A stretch of 64,000 nucleotides of DNA from Tubulanus polymorphus. Taxonomy: Eukaryota > Nemertea > Palaeonemertea > Tubulaniformes > Tubulanidae. Positions 39,830 through 50,841 of the stretch are shown here, in pieces; within the stretch, counting starts at the first letter, position 1, and each line of letters opens with the position of its first letter. The DNA lies in contig NC_134035.1 of assembly GCF_964204645.1 (NCBI RefSeq), positions 10,912,501-10,976,500 on the forward strand, written 5' to 3'. Below the pieces are notes generated by a model. That model was given only the letters and a program-made list of their open reading frames with translations. It was not told the origin of the DNA and searched no databases. The position numbers and the translations under genes were made by a program.

Positions 39830-40609
39830 TGATCTAGACTCTCTACCTAAGATCAACTGACAAAATATTATCACTGAAAACAAGCCCTATACGAATTGTA
39901 ATCCTTCAAGAGATTTCTGAAAATATTCTTTCCAACATTTATTAGCATTCGCGTGTTCGTTAAACGCCTACAACATGAATGTACATTGTAGAGGTTTTCA
40001 ATCTTGAAATAGAAATGATCGCCCCTCTCTTTTTTGATGAATTGACTGGATGCTTTCGTTACAAACCTACCACACCTGGCGGGCACGGGTTTAGAAGTGT
40101 TTTTACATAATCTGCCCGACACTCGAGTTGAATCTCAATTTACTATCAGAAGGTCGGGTTGGCCCGGGACTGTGCAGCTATTCTTCACACGTGTACTGAA
40201 GTGTCGTGTCGTTTTAGAGGACGATGATGTTTCATTTATCTCACGTCGAACGACGGCAAATAAGGACAAAGCAGCCTAATTGAAGTCATTAGGTCTAACG
40301 CGAGCCGGGAATCTCCGCGATCGCAAGAACCAACTGATCTATCACGACGGGTAGAGTCACATCCAGCAGGCGGATAACGAGTCGACTCGGGAATGCGCGT
40401 TATAGCAAATGCTCGAAAATGGATAAATTCGGTTGAACTCGGCGCCGCTTCCAGAAACACCTCACGATTGAAATGAGAAAAAACTACAATAAATTTTTGC
40501 ACTATTTACACGTGGATAACGACCAAAAATTGACAAAATGATTTTTAACCTTGTACTAGAGTCATTCCTGAAATCTCGATGTATTGAATAAGGCAGCTAA
40601 CAAGATTAA

Positions 40610-41080
40610 CCCCAATCAGTCTCGGAACCAAAATTTCCAATCATGTACTGCGATTCGACCGCTAATCACACGATGTACATCGATTTCCGATTTCAAAATC
40701 AAACCCCCTGTTTCGCTCCCGGCAGGTGTGCTGGGTTTGTAAGGGACACCAAATTAAGAAAAATCTGACGAAATCTACCGATTAAATAGATCACGGTGTC
40801 AATCCGTATAAGATCAAAAATGATCAGTTCACTCGGCTGAAAAATATTGATACCTTGTTTTTCATTTCCGCAGGGGCTTAAAAGTTGATCCGGCCGGCTA
40901 TCTATCTACCCTGTACATTACTTTTTTGAAATCATGATCGAGCTAACAAAATCAGAACCAGCAGCTTCAGAAATGAACTAATTACAAATTTCATTGGAGT
41001 TTACAATAATGATCCGGCCGATTAGCAGAAACAAGATATCATACTTTTAGCCATAAGAAGAAAATCGAAGCGTCTTTCAA
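40610..41080 (+). repeat. Dispersed repeat family 6, longest copy
   Basis: It contains both recognised halves. The left half is GCGATTCGACCGCTAATCAC, AAATCAAACCCCCTGTTTCG, GGCAGGTGTGCTGGGTTTGT and AAGGGACACCAAATTAAG. The right half is CTTGTTTTTCATTTCCGC, AAAAGTTGATCCGGCCGGCT, AGTTTACAATAATGATCCGG and CCGATTAGCAGAAACAAG. A short related head (TTACAAACCTACCACACCTG) is at 40060. No open frame spans it. Confidence 0.65.
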
Positions 41081-41827
41081 ATTTCATATATACATTATTT
41101 CACCGAAGATGAATCTATAATCGATGAGGTGAATCAGTTCTCATTATTAACTGCTTTATCGTTTTAAATGTTATCGCTATCGGATTATTTTCTCGTGCTG
41201 TTTCATCAGCGTCGTCCAGAATATAGAATGCCTTCGATGCCCATCACTATAAACAACTTTCTATCTGTCTCAGTAGATTCCGCAATTATTCTCTCCTGGC
41301 GCGGTTCGTTTTGACAACAACGGGAAGGCATAATCTGTAAACCTACATCCAGTTACACGGCTAAATTTTACATTAAAGTTGAAACATTGAAAATGATCGT
41401 AATTCAATTGGAACCAGGTCCTGATAAAAGCGGCCGGTAGAAAGTTTGTAACCCGGGATTCATTCTCTTAAATCGGAATATAATCAACCATGTCTGTTGA
41501 AATACTTAGTCATTACGATTCGCTGTTGTTGGTCAAGCATAATCCTTTACCGGATTCTCCCACAAGCAACCGGCTTCATGTAGGATAGAATTAATCTAGA
41601 TATTCTATGTAGAGCATTATATCTCGTCACTGAGACGAAGATGAAGAAGATGAAGAGACGGGGTCACGACCCGTTCGCAAATGGCATTAAAACAGTTACG
41701 ATTACGACTTGTGGCGTGCGAGAACTCGGCGAAGATGGCAGCTAATGCGTGATTCGACCACGAGATTAGAACAGAAATGAGATGATTAACACCAAGACAT
41801 AATACTTTAATTGCATCACGTCTCTAT

Positions 41828-41927
41828 AGGGATACTGCTACTGCTGCTGATACTGCTGCTGCTACTGCTACGGCTGCTGCTGATACTGCTGCTGATGCTA
41901 CTGCTGATGCTGCTGTTACTGCTATAT
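41828..41927. repeat. CTG/CTA-rich imperfect trinucleotide tract, about 100 bp
   Basis: Repeating ACTGCTACTGCTGCTGATAC and variants. It mixes CTG, CTA and GAT triplets; the minus strand is CAG-rich. It lacks start, stop and splice context as a coding segment. Confidence 0.85.
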
Positions 41928-43069
41928 CAAGACGATTAACATCATTAGAACGATATCTCGTTCTTGTTCATATCGTGAACAATGATGTCGTCCGTGTTAC
42001 AATTGGACGTCTGTATGCGTCCGCAACGAGATCATAAAAAACCCGCGCTTAGAATGAACAGTAAAGCCCGAGGATATTTCTTATACAAATTTGTTCCGTT
42101 TTCTGGAATTAAAAACTCCAAAATGTATTATTATCTTTCCAAAGCAACTGCCGTTATTTTGAAATTTGCGGAAGTCTGACTAGTCGCGTAATGTAAATTG
42201 GATCAGGCGGAAAGCTTGCACTGACCGGGTCCAACGATCTAACAGATTTCCTACACGTTCAGCCAGCACATTCAGTCTCTAAATTGCTAATCAACATTAA
42301 TTTACCAACGTAAACATTAAAATTCATAAAATGTTTTGAAAGATTGGATTTAAGATTGATCAACGCGCTCTCGCACTGTCGACACTTCATCAATATTCAT
42401 TTCGTATTCAATATTTCCGTATCAGGCAATATAATCATCGCACACTATATAGAATGATGCTAGGCCGAACCCTTCCTTTATCAACATATACCCTTAAAAG
42501 TACGTTTTTAAGGTGGCGGCAAAAATGTTCCGAGACCTGAAACTATCAATATCGTAATACTGAGTGAACTAAGCCCCGCAGTGAGCGAAGAATGCTTAGA
42601 AGACATTAGAATCGTCGTATACACGATCATGCATTATTCATAATGCAACGCGTACATCCAAATGAAGCTATGGCGTTGAAAATAGCTTCAAGGGCTCATC
42701 GCCTGATGATCGCTTCGATTTGATATCGGCGCCCGCGGGGATATCTCTTTGCTATAGCCCGCGTTGATTGATTGATTCGTCGCAAAATTAATAACAACAG
42801 ATATTTCGTCTTCTGACACAATAGTCGACGCAACGACGTAACCGATGACAACGCGAAATAAAACGCGGATTTCTATTATCATCGCGATTTTTTTTTTGGA
42901 TGGCTGCTGAATCCAGGGCCGTAACTTAGGGTATACACGCAGAGAAGTGTATCAGCGAATGAAATGTAGGTGTTTTCTGCAATTTAGTAACAATAATGAT
43001 ATTAGTAATAACATTTATTTATACACCAGGCTCTACTAAACGCATCGGAGTTACATAAAATAGGAGGGA

Positions 43070-43183
43070 GTCGCGGAGTAGCCGTGATAACCTGGTATTA
43101 AATCAGTAAACGCGAAGACAAATAGTACCTTGAGAGTTTTCGCTTCTAGTGCATAGCATCTTTACCCGTTTGAGTAGCGAAAA
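43070..43183. repeat. Family 3 repeat copy with hairpin
   Basis: AATCAGTAAACGCGAAGACA then AATAGTACC is followed by a hairpin TTTTCGCTTCTA (43137-43148) and GAGTAGCGAAAA (43172-43183). Sequence from GGGAGTCGCGGAGTAGCC onward parallels 26878-26930, just left of the large foldback element, where GAATCAGTAAACGATAAG and AAATAGTACTG occur. A shorter match is at 31716-31745. Confidence 0.6.
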
Positions 43184-43582
43184 GTTTGCACTTTCAATGA
43201 ATTCAACGATCAAAGTATTATTCGTCATAATAATACATCATATTACATTTCGGCAAAATGTATAGTTTTAAAATGTAAGCTTTCGCGCCAGAGAATCATC
43301 AATATCTGTGTAGCCGCGTTGGAGCAACGATATCTCTAATCATTTTCGTGTTGGGGCTGCGAATTTATAGACATAAATGTGTTATCATTTTCTTGATATT
43401 AGCCGTCTTCCAATTTAACAAAACTAATCTTTCAATTCATAATTATTCCGAGGATGGTGTTGATATAGCCCTTTGCGCTAAACTCGGAAATCGTCTTAGT
43501 AAATTATGAAAGAAAGTGCTAGAATCTTTCGTGAAAGAAAGCTGGTATCATTAAAAAAATCGGACACTGGGGAAAAAGAGTC

Positions 43583-43672
43583 CGAAATGTTTCCTTGAGC
43601 TTATATTCATTCAACGTTTCGACTCTAGTCAGGAAATGATGTCGAATAGATATTCGCTCAAGGAACATTTCG
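43583..43672. mobile_element. Hairpin element, family 2
   Basis: CGAAATGTTTCCTTGAGC at 43583-43600 is mirrored by GCTCAAGGAACATTTCG at 43656-43672, with CGTTTCGACTCTAGTCAGGA between. A related segment at 13484-13560 shares GAGTCCGAAA, GGGCTTATATTC and TTTCGACT, so this is a dispersed family. Confidence 0.7.
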
Positions 43673-45949
43673 TACTTTATTTAGTATTTTATTCTAAGTG
43701 CGAGATTTTGTATCTTCTTTTCAAAACGAACGGCGAATTCCATCAATGGTTATAAAGCTGCTGTTGTCCCCGAGGGCTGAGATCTTCACCATCGCCCGTG
43801 AAAGCCGGAAACTAACGCTACTCAGATTGCATCGGTGGACGATAGAACCCTTCAGTGCTTACTTTTCAAATTTTGGCACGTCGGATAAGAGTGAATATGT
43901 GTAAATGCTTACCTTATAAAGTATTGCTATAGAATCCATGTAAATGTGATGAAACTATGTACATATGCAAATGTTATTTTTTCAGTATTCTGAACAGTTT
44001 ATCCTCCAAACACGCGCGAAAATCCGCCTGAAATTCTACCGAAGCAATACGTTACATTATAGTCCATTCTTCTGGTGTATATGTGATATACAGATCGCGT
44101 GCATTATAATCGACGTTTGAATCACCGCGTTGCCGGTGAACGCACCGCGCAACAGTCAGATGTATACAGATGTCCTCGGATGCCCTCGAAGCGCGGTGCA
44201 AACGACGCGTCCTTCGTATTCAAGCGTGGTCCATCCACACGGACGAATAGATTTAAAGATGTTCCGCCGCGGGGATTCACGGGTTTCAAACTGCGAATCG
44301 ATTGCATTGCTCGCCTCCTCGAATGAACTATATTTGCAGCGAATACTTCAGAATTTATCGTATTTTTTCAACAACAACAAAAAAGCAAAAAATTATTAGA
44401 ATGCTCGCGAAGCTTACGAAACTAATGAAAATGCAATTTAAAAAGTCAGAAGTATTGATCATCGGCGTATTTGAATTCTAGTCTAAATACCATTGCGCAT
44501 TTTTATCTTTTCGATTTCGTTATACGTGCGGCGGTCGTACGGTCGTTGTTGAGGTATGGGACGCTTTCACACGTGACCGACGCAATGTTGACGGACACCC
44601 GAAAATTTGGAAAAGACCATGATATTCCAATCCAAGTTTATTTTACGGAGAGCAAAAGAAATTTTCCTTGTATACAAAAAGATAGTTGAAAAGACAAGAC
44701 GTAAAAAGAAATTAGATTTTAATAACAAGCACAATTAATTAGTTAAGAGGGTTAATGAAATGAAGCGTTCTGTGCGGGCCGAGAGAAGCCTGAAGGTCGC
44801 TGGCGTAAGCACTCGGGTGGTGAAAAAAGGGGAAAAAGAATCATTGAGTAGTCCAATTCTCGATTTACGTATAAGGACAGTGAATGAATAAGCGAAACGA
44901 CCAATTGATGGAACAATCATAACAGTGATAGTTGTATGACGACAAGTCTTAAACGGTCAAACAGACTATGACGTCACGCTCATGATGTCATAGAGTCCCT
45001 ACAATGCCTCATAAATCCATTTATCTCCTCATCAAATTCTGACCAGTGATTGGATCTGCTAACTCTTCTAAGGCCACTTGACTATATTTTCCCTAATGAT
45101 TTGCTAATCGTGACGTCCTATCCTTCTTTGACCTTCCTTTGAACGACGTTTAATAGAAACATATACATTTCTACACGTTATTTCTACGCTACGTGACCAG
45201 GACATTTCGACCTTTTGATTAACTCGCGCGATACAATGCGTAATAAATCACTATTGTCAGACAATGTATCTTTGTTTGGAAAAAAAAGATCCGATGTCGT
45301 AAAACCATATTGAATTCTGATCAATTGAGAGTTTGTAGTACTTTTACAACCTAAGTAAACAACTGAAGCGTTATCTCAAAATCAATACGATTATAGTCTA
45401 ACTTATCAGCCTGAACTGAACGTGCTCAGAAGTTTACCTCGATATCAACCGTCTTGGTGAAAGTTCTTGCACGGTATACGAAGATTCATGCGTCTGAATT
45501 ATCATTCAAAGGACAAAAAATCTTAAGGTAATGGTACAATAACCACACTCAAACGTGGTTGAACGGATAATATGATAAAAACCACTATGTACAAATTAAA
45601 AGAATTTCAAAATCGAGAATTTATCTATTCAGAAAATGTAAGTTACACGACGTTTCGATCTCACCCTAGAGATCATAGTGGGATTTTATCTTATTATCTT
45701 ATAAGGTAATGTTTCTAGAACTAGCACGGAAGTTTTATTCCTGTACACTCAGATTTCAAAGCTGTCTGTCATAATATGACAATCTTTTAAACGGATTATG
45801 TTTAACACTGGGGAATGATTTATAGATAAAGCGTTTTACGACACTCGGTCTTTCGTTAAGTCCGTAAGTATTGAATGCACCAGTTCGTTAAAAAGACCAT
45901 TTCGTCCTCAGTCAGGTCTAGTCGCGTCCGGGTCATTACTACTTTTCAG

Positions 45950-45962
45950 ACACCAGAAGAAA
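45950..45962 (+). promoter_or_regulatory. Possible 3' splice site just 5' of the guanine deaminase start codon
   Basis: The bases before the start read ATTACTACTTTTCAG then ACACCAGAAGAAA and ATG. The pyrimidine-rich ACTTTTCAG at 45941-45949 would be an acceptable acceptor. The first coding exon may therefore begin at 45950, preceded by a separate non-coding 5' exon. Alternatively transcription starts locally, since an AT-rich TTTATAGATAAA lies near 45820. The sequence does not decide between them. Confidence 0.3.
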
Positions 45963-48900
45963 ATGGCCTCGCCAACAAGCGACGTTCACTGTTACCTGGG
46001 AACATTTATCCATTGCACGAAAAAACAAACCGAGGTAGAAATCTTGGAAGACACGGTCGTTGGCGTTCAGAATGGCAAGGTAAATATGTAAGAACGAACA
46101 AAAAACAATAAAAGAAACAGTATCAGCATTGTAAGATCCCACGTAGCTTTTTCCACTTTTTGTATGCCGTCATCAAAATAAAACTTTGAAATCTAATCAA
46201 AATCTGAATTTTCGATTTTTCCTCTAAAACCATTATCAAGGAGCTGATATTGATAATGATCTAATTCCTCGATAACGGTTTTTTGAGGAAAACCAAAAAT
46301 TCGGAATTTTGAATAAATTTCCTACCTGTCGATGTCTTCTTAAATGTTCGATGATGATAGAAATGATAATACGGAAGAGCTTTGAGACCATTCTTTAATT
46401 ATTCTTTATTTACGAATTAAATTACATTAGATTGACATTCTATTCTATAAAATATGATCCGTTTTTTTTTCGATGAGATAATCGCTATATTCCTTTCCAG
46501 TTGTACATAACGAAGCGAAATCATGCAGAATATTCCAATCAGTCAACTTGACTGTATAACTAATTTCACCTCGGCCTTGGTGATAAAAACAGTTTAGAAA
46601 ATGGGCCCACGAAATAGTGTGCGATTTATATGTAATAACCTGGTGAAAGACTTCGAATCATTTAGAATTATTCTTTTCGCCCTGGCTTTTAGATTATATT
46701 CGTGAAAGAAATTAAACAACTACCACACGTTAGAAAAGAATTCAGCATCCCCAGTTGTAATGTTCACGCGATGCATTTCGGGTGAGTATCGATTCAACAC
46801 GACCGTATAACGATGAATTGAACATTTTGCGTTTAAACCTGACCCCAGTTCCAGACTCGAGTTAACTCCCAGATGAAATCAGTTCATTCTCAGTGGTTTA
46901 AACTCTATAGTCAAATTTAGCTCACAACTCTGTGGTACTGGGTGGCTGGAGGTCGTACAAATAGAATTTCAGTTCCCCTACCTCAACACCTCTCCATCTA
47001 GCCTCCCCCTCCCCCATCTAGCCCTCTACCCCTCTCCCTCTACCCCTCTCCCTTTCTGGCTAATTCTCTTTAAGGAATAATTGTGTCTTCAATATGTCAG
47101 GCTAGAAAAACGCTCGTACGATTTTTAACTCTGTTACGAAGAAAATCTGATTTTAACGAATACATTTCGCATGTTTGTTCTCTCTATTTTTTCGTGATAG
47201 TCAATTCATGATTCCCGGTTTTGTTGACTGTCACGTACACGCATCACAGTACGTATTCTGCGGGAGTAATTTAGGATTAGTGTTGTTAGATTGGTTGGAG
47301 AAACATACGTTCCCGACCGAGGCAAAATTCGACGATTTAGACTTTGCCGCGGTTGCCTATACCAAGGCCGTGGTGAGTATGCGTTTTTGAATAAATTGGA
47401 ACCGAACTAAAACGAGATATTCAATTCGAGATGCAAATCACTTTCTACACAATTTAGTAGAAAAAAACTTTGAAAGAAAAGATGAAATTGACCATTTTTT
47501 TATTGACATGAATTGACACGAAGCATACCGGATAGTCATCATTATTAAGAACGTAGAAATGTGATCATGATTCTGACAGTATTTATAGCAGAACCCAACG
47601 CACACGACGCAGGAAAACACGGAATCAACAGACAGAACCGTGTTCTTGTTTCCCTGTGTCGTGTGCCTGCGTTTCCCTGTGTCGTGTGCCTTCGAGAAAG
47701 GAGAAAAACGGTTTCGGGAACAAAGTGTCAGAGATCAAACAAGTTGGCTCTCGTCGTATTGCTATTTTGACACTGCTTTCACAACATACGGTGCCTTTTT
47801 CATTATTTTTAAGGAACGACTGCTTAGAAATGGGACGACGACTTCCTGCTATTTCGCCACAATACACACTGATTCAACACTTGCGCTTTGTGATATCATC
47901 GGTAAATATACATAAACCAAGATTTGTTTTGATTGGAACGGTAAATATCTAATTTGCTTTATGTCACTTTTTTAACTATATTTTCGTTTGTTTTGAAGAG
48001 GCTTGCGGACAAAGAGCGCTCGTTGGCAAAGTCAATATGGATCGAAATAGTCCTGATGAGTACACAGAACTTTCTGCGAAAGATTCGCTACTTGAAACAG
48101 AGAGGTTCGCATTTTCAGTCAGATTAAAGACTCCTTAAAACACAGAGCTTGATGTTACACCGAATTCTGCAGTAATTCCACGTTGAGTTTTCTCTATAAC
48201 TAGTAAGACAACTTTGTCACATTCAGGTTTATCGATGAGATCAGAAGACGTAATTATCGTCTGGTTGAACCGGTTATAACTCCGCGATTTGTGCCGAATT
48301 GTACCGAGGAATTGCAGAATGGATTGGGCGAACTAGCCAAACGATACGATCTTTACATCCAGGTACTGAGGAGACAAGCTTCCCGGAGCTTTTGAAACTG
48401 TCATTAGTAGCCACAAATTCCACAAAAGAAGATTAGAAAATAGAGGTTTACGTTGATATTCACAAAACAGCAGATTTTTTTTCCAGAGTCATCTCAGCGA
48501 AACTGAAGCAGAATGTAGATGGGTTAGCGAATTGCATCCAAACTCAAGGGACTATGTGTCCGTGTATGATAAAGCCGGTTTACTCACCAATAAAGTATGA
48601 CTTACAAATACATCGTTGTGCATCAGGTCGCACTTACACGGTTATCAGTGTTTGGAGTCAAATTACTTGTTCATTTCCAAATTATCTATTTCCAAATGTA
48701 AAATGTTCGATTAAATCCCGTTTCAGATTATGTAGGAATTAATCGTGTGTATCGATTGTTGTTCATTCAGACGGTTATGGCTCACGGTATACATCTATCG
48801 GACGAAGAATTGGATCTGATGAAGATGCGAGGAGTAGCAATCGCCCATTGCCCCAACTCAAATATCAGCTTACGCAGCGGCATGTTGGACGCAAGGAAGA

Positions 48901-50652
48901 TTCTAGATCGGGGCATGAAAATTGGACTTGGGACAGGTATAGGAGACATTGATTTTTCTCCAATTGTATTAGGTTTAGAACAGAAATAACGGAAAAGCTC
49001 ATTGGTATCGTAACTCCACCAGGGGTTAGCTGCTCGAAAGTTCGTTAAAGTTTACCATCGGATAAATACTATAATAACAATGCAGTTGATTGTCACTATT
49101 CAGTTGCCCACTGGTTAACTCCATTCTTTTAGCAACTGGCCCCTGGACTTATGATAGATAGACAATTGTTTAAACTGTAACTCTGAAACGAATTAATGTG
49201 TTATTAAGAATTATTAATTAGTTATTCCTGAATTTCTTCTACTTAGATTTAGCCGGTGGTTACCACCCATCTATACTCGACGCTATGAGAAACGCAATTG
49301 CCGTTTCTAACATCCTCAGCGTTCAGAAAGGCGATGACTACCGCCCCCTGGTGTACCAGGACGTCTTCCGTTTAGCAACACTAGGCGGTGCTGAAGGTAA
49401 GTGAGAGATAGAAATGATAGATTATGCTTCGCTCGTAATGTTTTAGGTGATGAATTATATTTTGTTTTTGATTGCACTCTACTTAATGAAATCCTTGAAC
49501 TCAATCTGAATTTGAACTCTTTTTGGCAATCTTGATATTTACAAAACCCAACAACCCAGGTAGTTAATATAATGTAAATGGAGTACGTATGTACTTTTAA
49601 TAACTTTGTCATACTTTTTGCGAAGAGTTCATGCGAAGAGTTTATATTTCCTGTTGTTTTGTAGATATTGTACATATTTCATGGCCTCCCTCCATACACC
49701 GTGGAAACGTTTGGAATTTAAATGGATTCTTAATCCATAATTCCTAATTCCTAGAATATCGTTTTGTAATAGATCAACTAACCGTCGACGAAAGTACAAT
49801 TAAAATGTTCAAATCTATGAAGTCCATAATAAGATTATTATTCTCATATATATTAACAGCCTTGTGTATGGATGAACGATTGGGCAGCTTCGAGGTCGGT
49901 AAAGAATTCGACGCACTGCTCATCGACCCGCATACGAACTATTCCGGCATCGATGCTTTCGACGGTGATTTTCACCAAGAAATGTTCCAGAAGTTTCTTT
50001 TCTTAGGTTCGTGTGAGATAAGACTCAAGTTATATCAGAATTGAAATTCTTGAAATACGTACAGTTGAATGGTTAGCTTCCGAACTGAACCGGTCAAGCA
50101 GCAGCCAATGCCCAACGTTTGTATTACGCTACCTCGGCATTGCTCATCTTGTTCATTAAGCATCATCACTAATGATCATAATCATCCATGGTTAGTAGAT
50201 ATAACTCATGTATTGTGTCCGTTTCGGGCCACGTGTATATTTTTATCATCTAAGAACTCACAATAAAAACAATGTCTTGTGCGCTTGTATTATATATTGT
50301 AGGGCTTTAAAATCTATTTTCGCGTTCTCGTGCAGATAGCAATATACACGTGACCAGAATACGACACTTAATAGTGTAACTTCAAATGAATATATCATTT
50401 CTCTAAACAGGCGACGATCGGAATATAATCGAGGTTTACGTACAAGGCCGCAAAATTTGGCCGCAACCCGGCAGAATGACCGCCGATTCGCGATTGACTT
50501 CGTGCAGTCTGACCGACGGTACTGAGTTCTCGGCCCCGGTTTGCTCGTGCGGCGACGTCGACCCCGAAAATAAAACTAAAGGTCGCTTCAGTTCGATTCG
50601 ACGGGACAGCGATTTCAACCTAGCCCCAAAGACAAGTGTCAACGGTGAATAG
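45963..50652 (+). CDS. GDA: Guanine deaminase (guanine aminohydrolase), complete, 11 coding exons
   Basis: The enzyme hydrolyses guanine to xanthine and ammonia in cytosolic purine catabolism. Coding exons: 45963-46079, 46693-46781, 47201-47372, 47814-47901, 47999-48104, 48227-48362, 48487-48594, 48771-48936, 49247-49396, 49860-50006, 50411-50652. All introns are GT-AG and the phases join without a frame break, giving 506 residues. Seen in the protein: FMIPGFVDCHVHASQY with zinc ligands H80 and H82, NGTTTSCYFATIHTDS, SHLSE (H238), MAHG (H277), AHCPNSN, and GLGTDLAGG with D328 rebuilt across an intron. These are the amidohydrolase-fold metal and catalytic residues at the family's usual spacing. 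The start ATG has a good context (A at -3, G at +4) and begins MASPTSDVHCYLGTFIHCT, matching the usual N-terminal strand. Two donors are GTTCG-type rather than GTRAG (48105 and 50007). The C-terminus is longer than the usual roughly 450-residue enzyme. Identity is secure from the motifs. Confidence 0.97.
46199..46310. mobile_element. Hairpin element in guanine deaminase intron 1
   Basis: The left arm AAAATCTGAATTTTCGATTT continues TTTCCTCTAAAACCATTATC. The right arm, CCTCGATAACGGTTTTTTGA continuing GGAAAACCAAAAATTCGG, is its reverse complement with scattered mismatches, about 44 bp per arm. It lies wholly within the intron 46080-46692. Confidence 0.8.
46981..47055. repeat. Pyrimidine-rich tandem tract in guanine deaminase intron 2
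   Basis: Units of CTCCATCTAGCC and CCCTCTACCCCTCTC repeat across about 75 bp of nearly pure C/T on the plus strand. It ends about 145 bp before the acceptor of exon 3 at 47200, too far to be its pyrimidine tract. Confidence 0.8.
47591..47690. mobile_element. MITE family 1 copy inside guanine deaminase intron 3
   Basis: The left end AACCCAACGCACACGACGCA followed by GGAAAACACGG matches the terminal repeat of the copy at 28168. The right side carries two tandem copies of the other terminus, GTTTCCCTGTGTCGTGTGCC (47648-47667 and 47671-47690), and lacks the final TTGGGCTT. It sits fully inside the intron 47373-47813 and disturbs no splice site. Confidence 0.75.
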
Positions 50653-50673
50653 GCCAAGAAGAAGGAAGTGACC

Positions 50674-50841
50674 AATAAATATTCGTATACACGAATATTC
50701 ATGTTCGTGTCTGTTGCATGTTTCGTCCACAAGAAAAAATATTCGTCCACAAGAAAAAATCTCAGGGATAGTCAGACATTTTTTTTTAAAGTCTTGCCTG
50801 AAATGTAACCGTGCTACTATGTTTAGAAGTAAATAAATAAA
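50674..50841 (+). promoter_or_regulatory. Candidate polyadenylation signals of the guanine deaminase gene
   Basis: AATAAA hexamers lie at 50674-50679, 22 bp after the TAG stop, and as overlapping copies at 50832-50841 in a run of AAATAAATAAATG. The second cluster leaves room for a 3' UTR of about 200 bp and is the likelier signal. The stretch between contains a 20-bp exact tandem duplication (50722-50760, unit TTCGTCCACAAGAAAAAAT plus one base). Transcript ends were not seen, so which hexamer is used is inferred. Confidence 0.5.

Larger units (their letters stand above)
41081..45949. other. Region upstream of guanine deaminase
   Basis: It contains the trinucleotide tract at 41.8 kb, the 43-kb hairpin repeats and otherwise unremarkable AT-rich sequence. 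Its last kilobase should include the guanine deaminase promoter. A TTTATAGATAAA near 45820 is the only TATA-like candidate I would name, with low confidence. No other exon was found. Confidence 0.45.

Noticed and set aside
41828-41927. CTG/CAG tract as a poly-Leu/Ala or poly-Gln coding exon
   Set aside because: No open exon with splice sites around it; mixed triplets point to a simple repeat.
47175-47200. In-frame ATG upstream of guanine deaminase exon 3
   Set aside because: It lies before the acceptor at 47199-47200; the true start is in the exon at 45963, whose product matches the family N-terminus and joins in phase.
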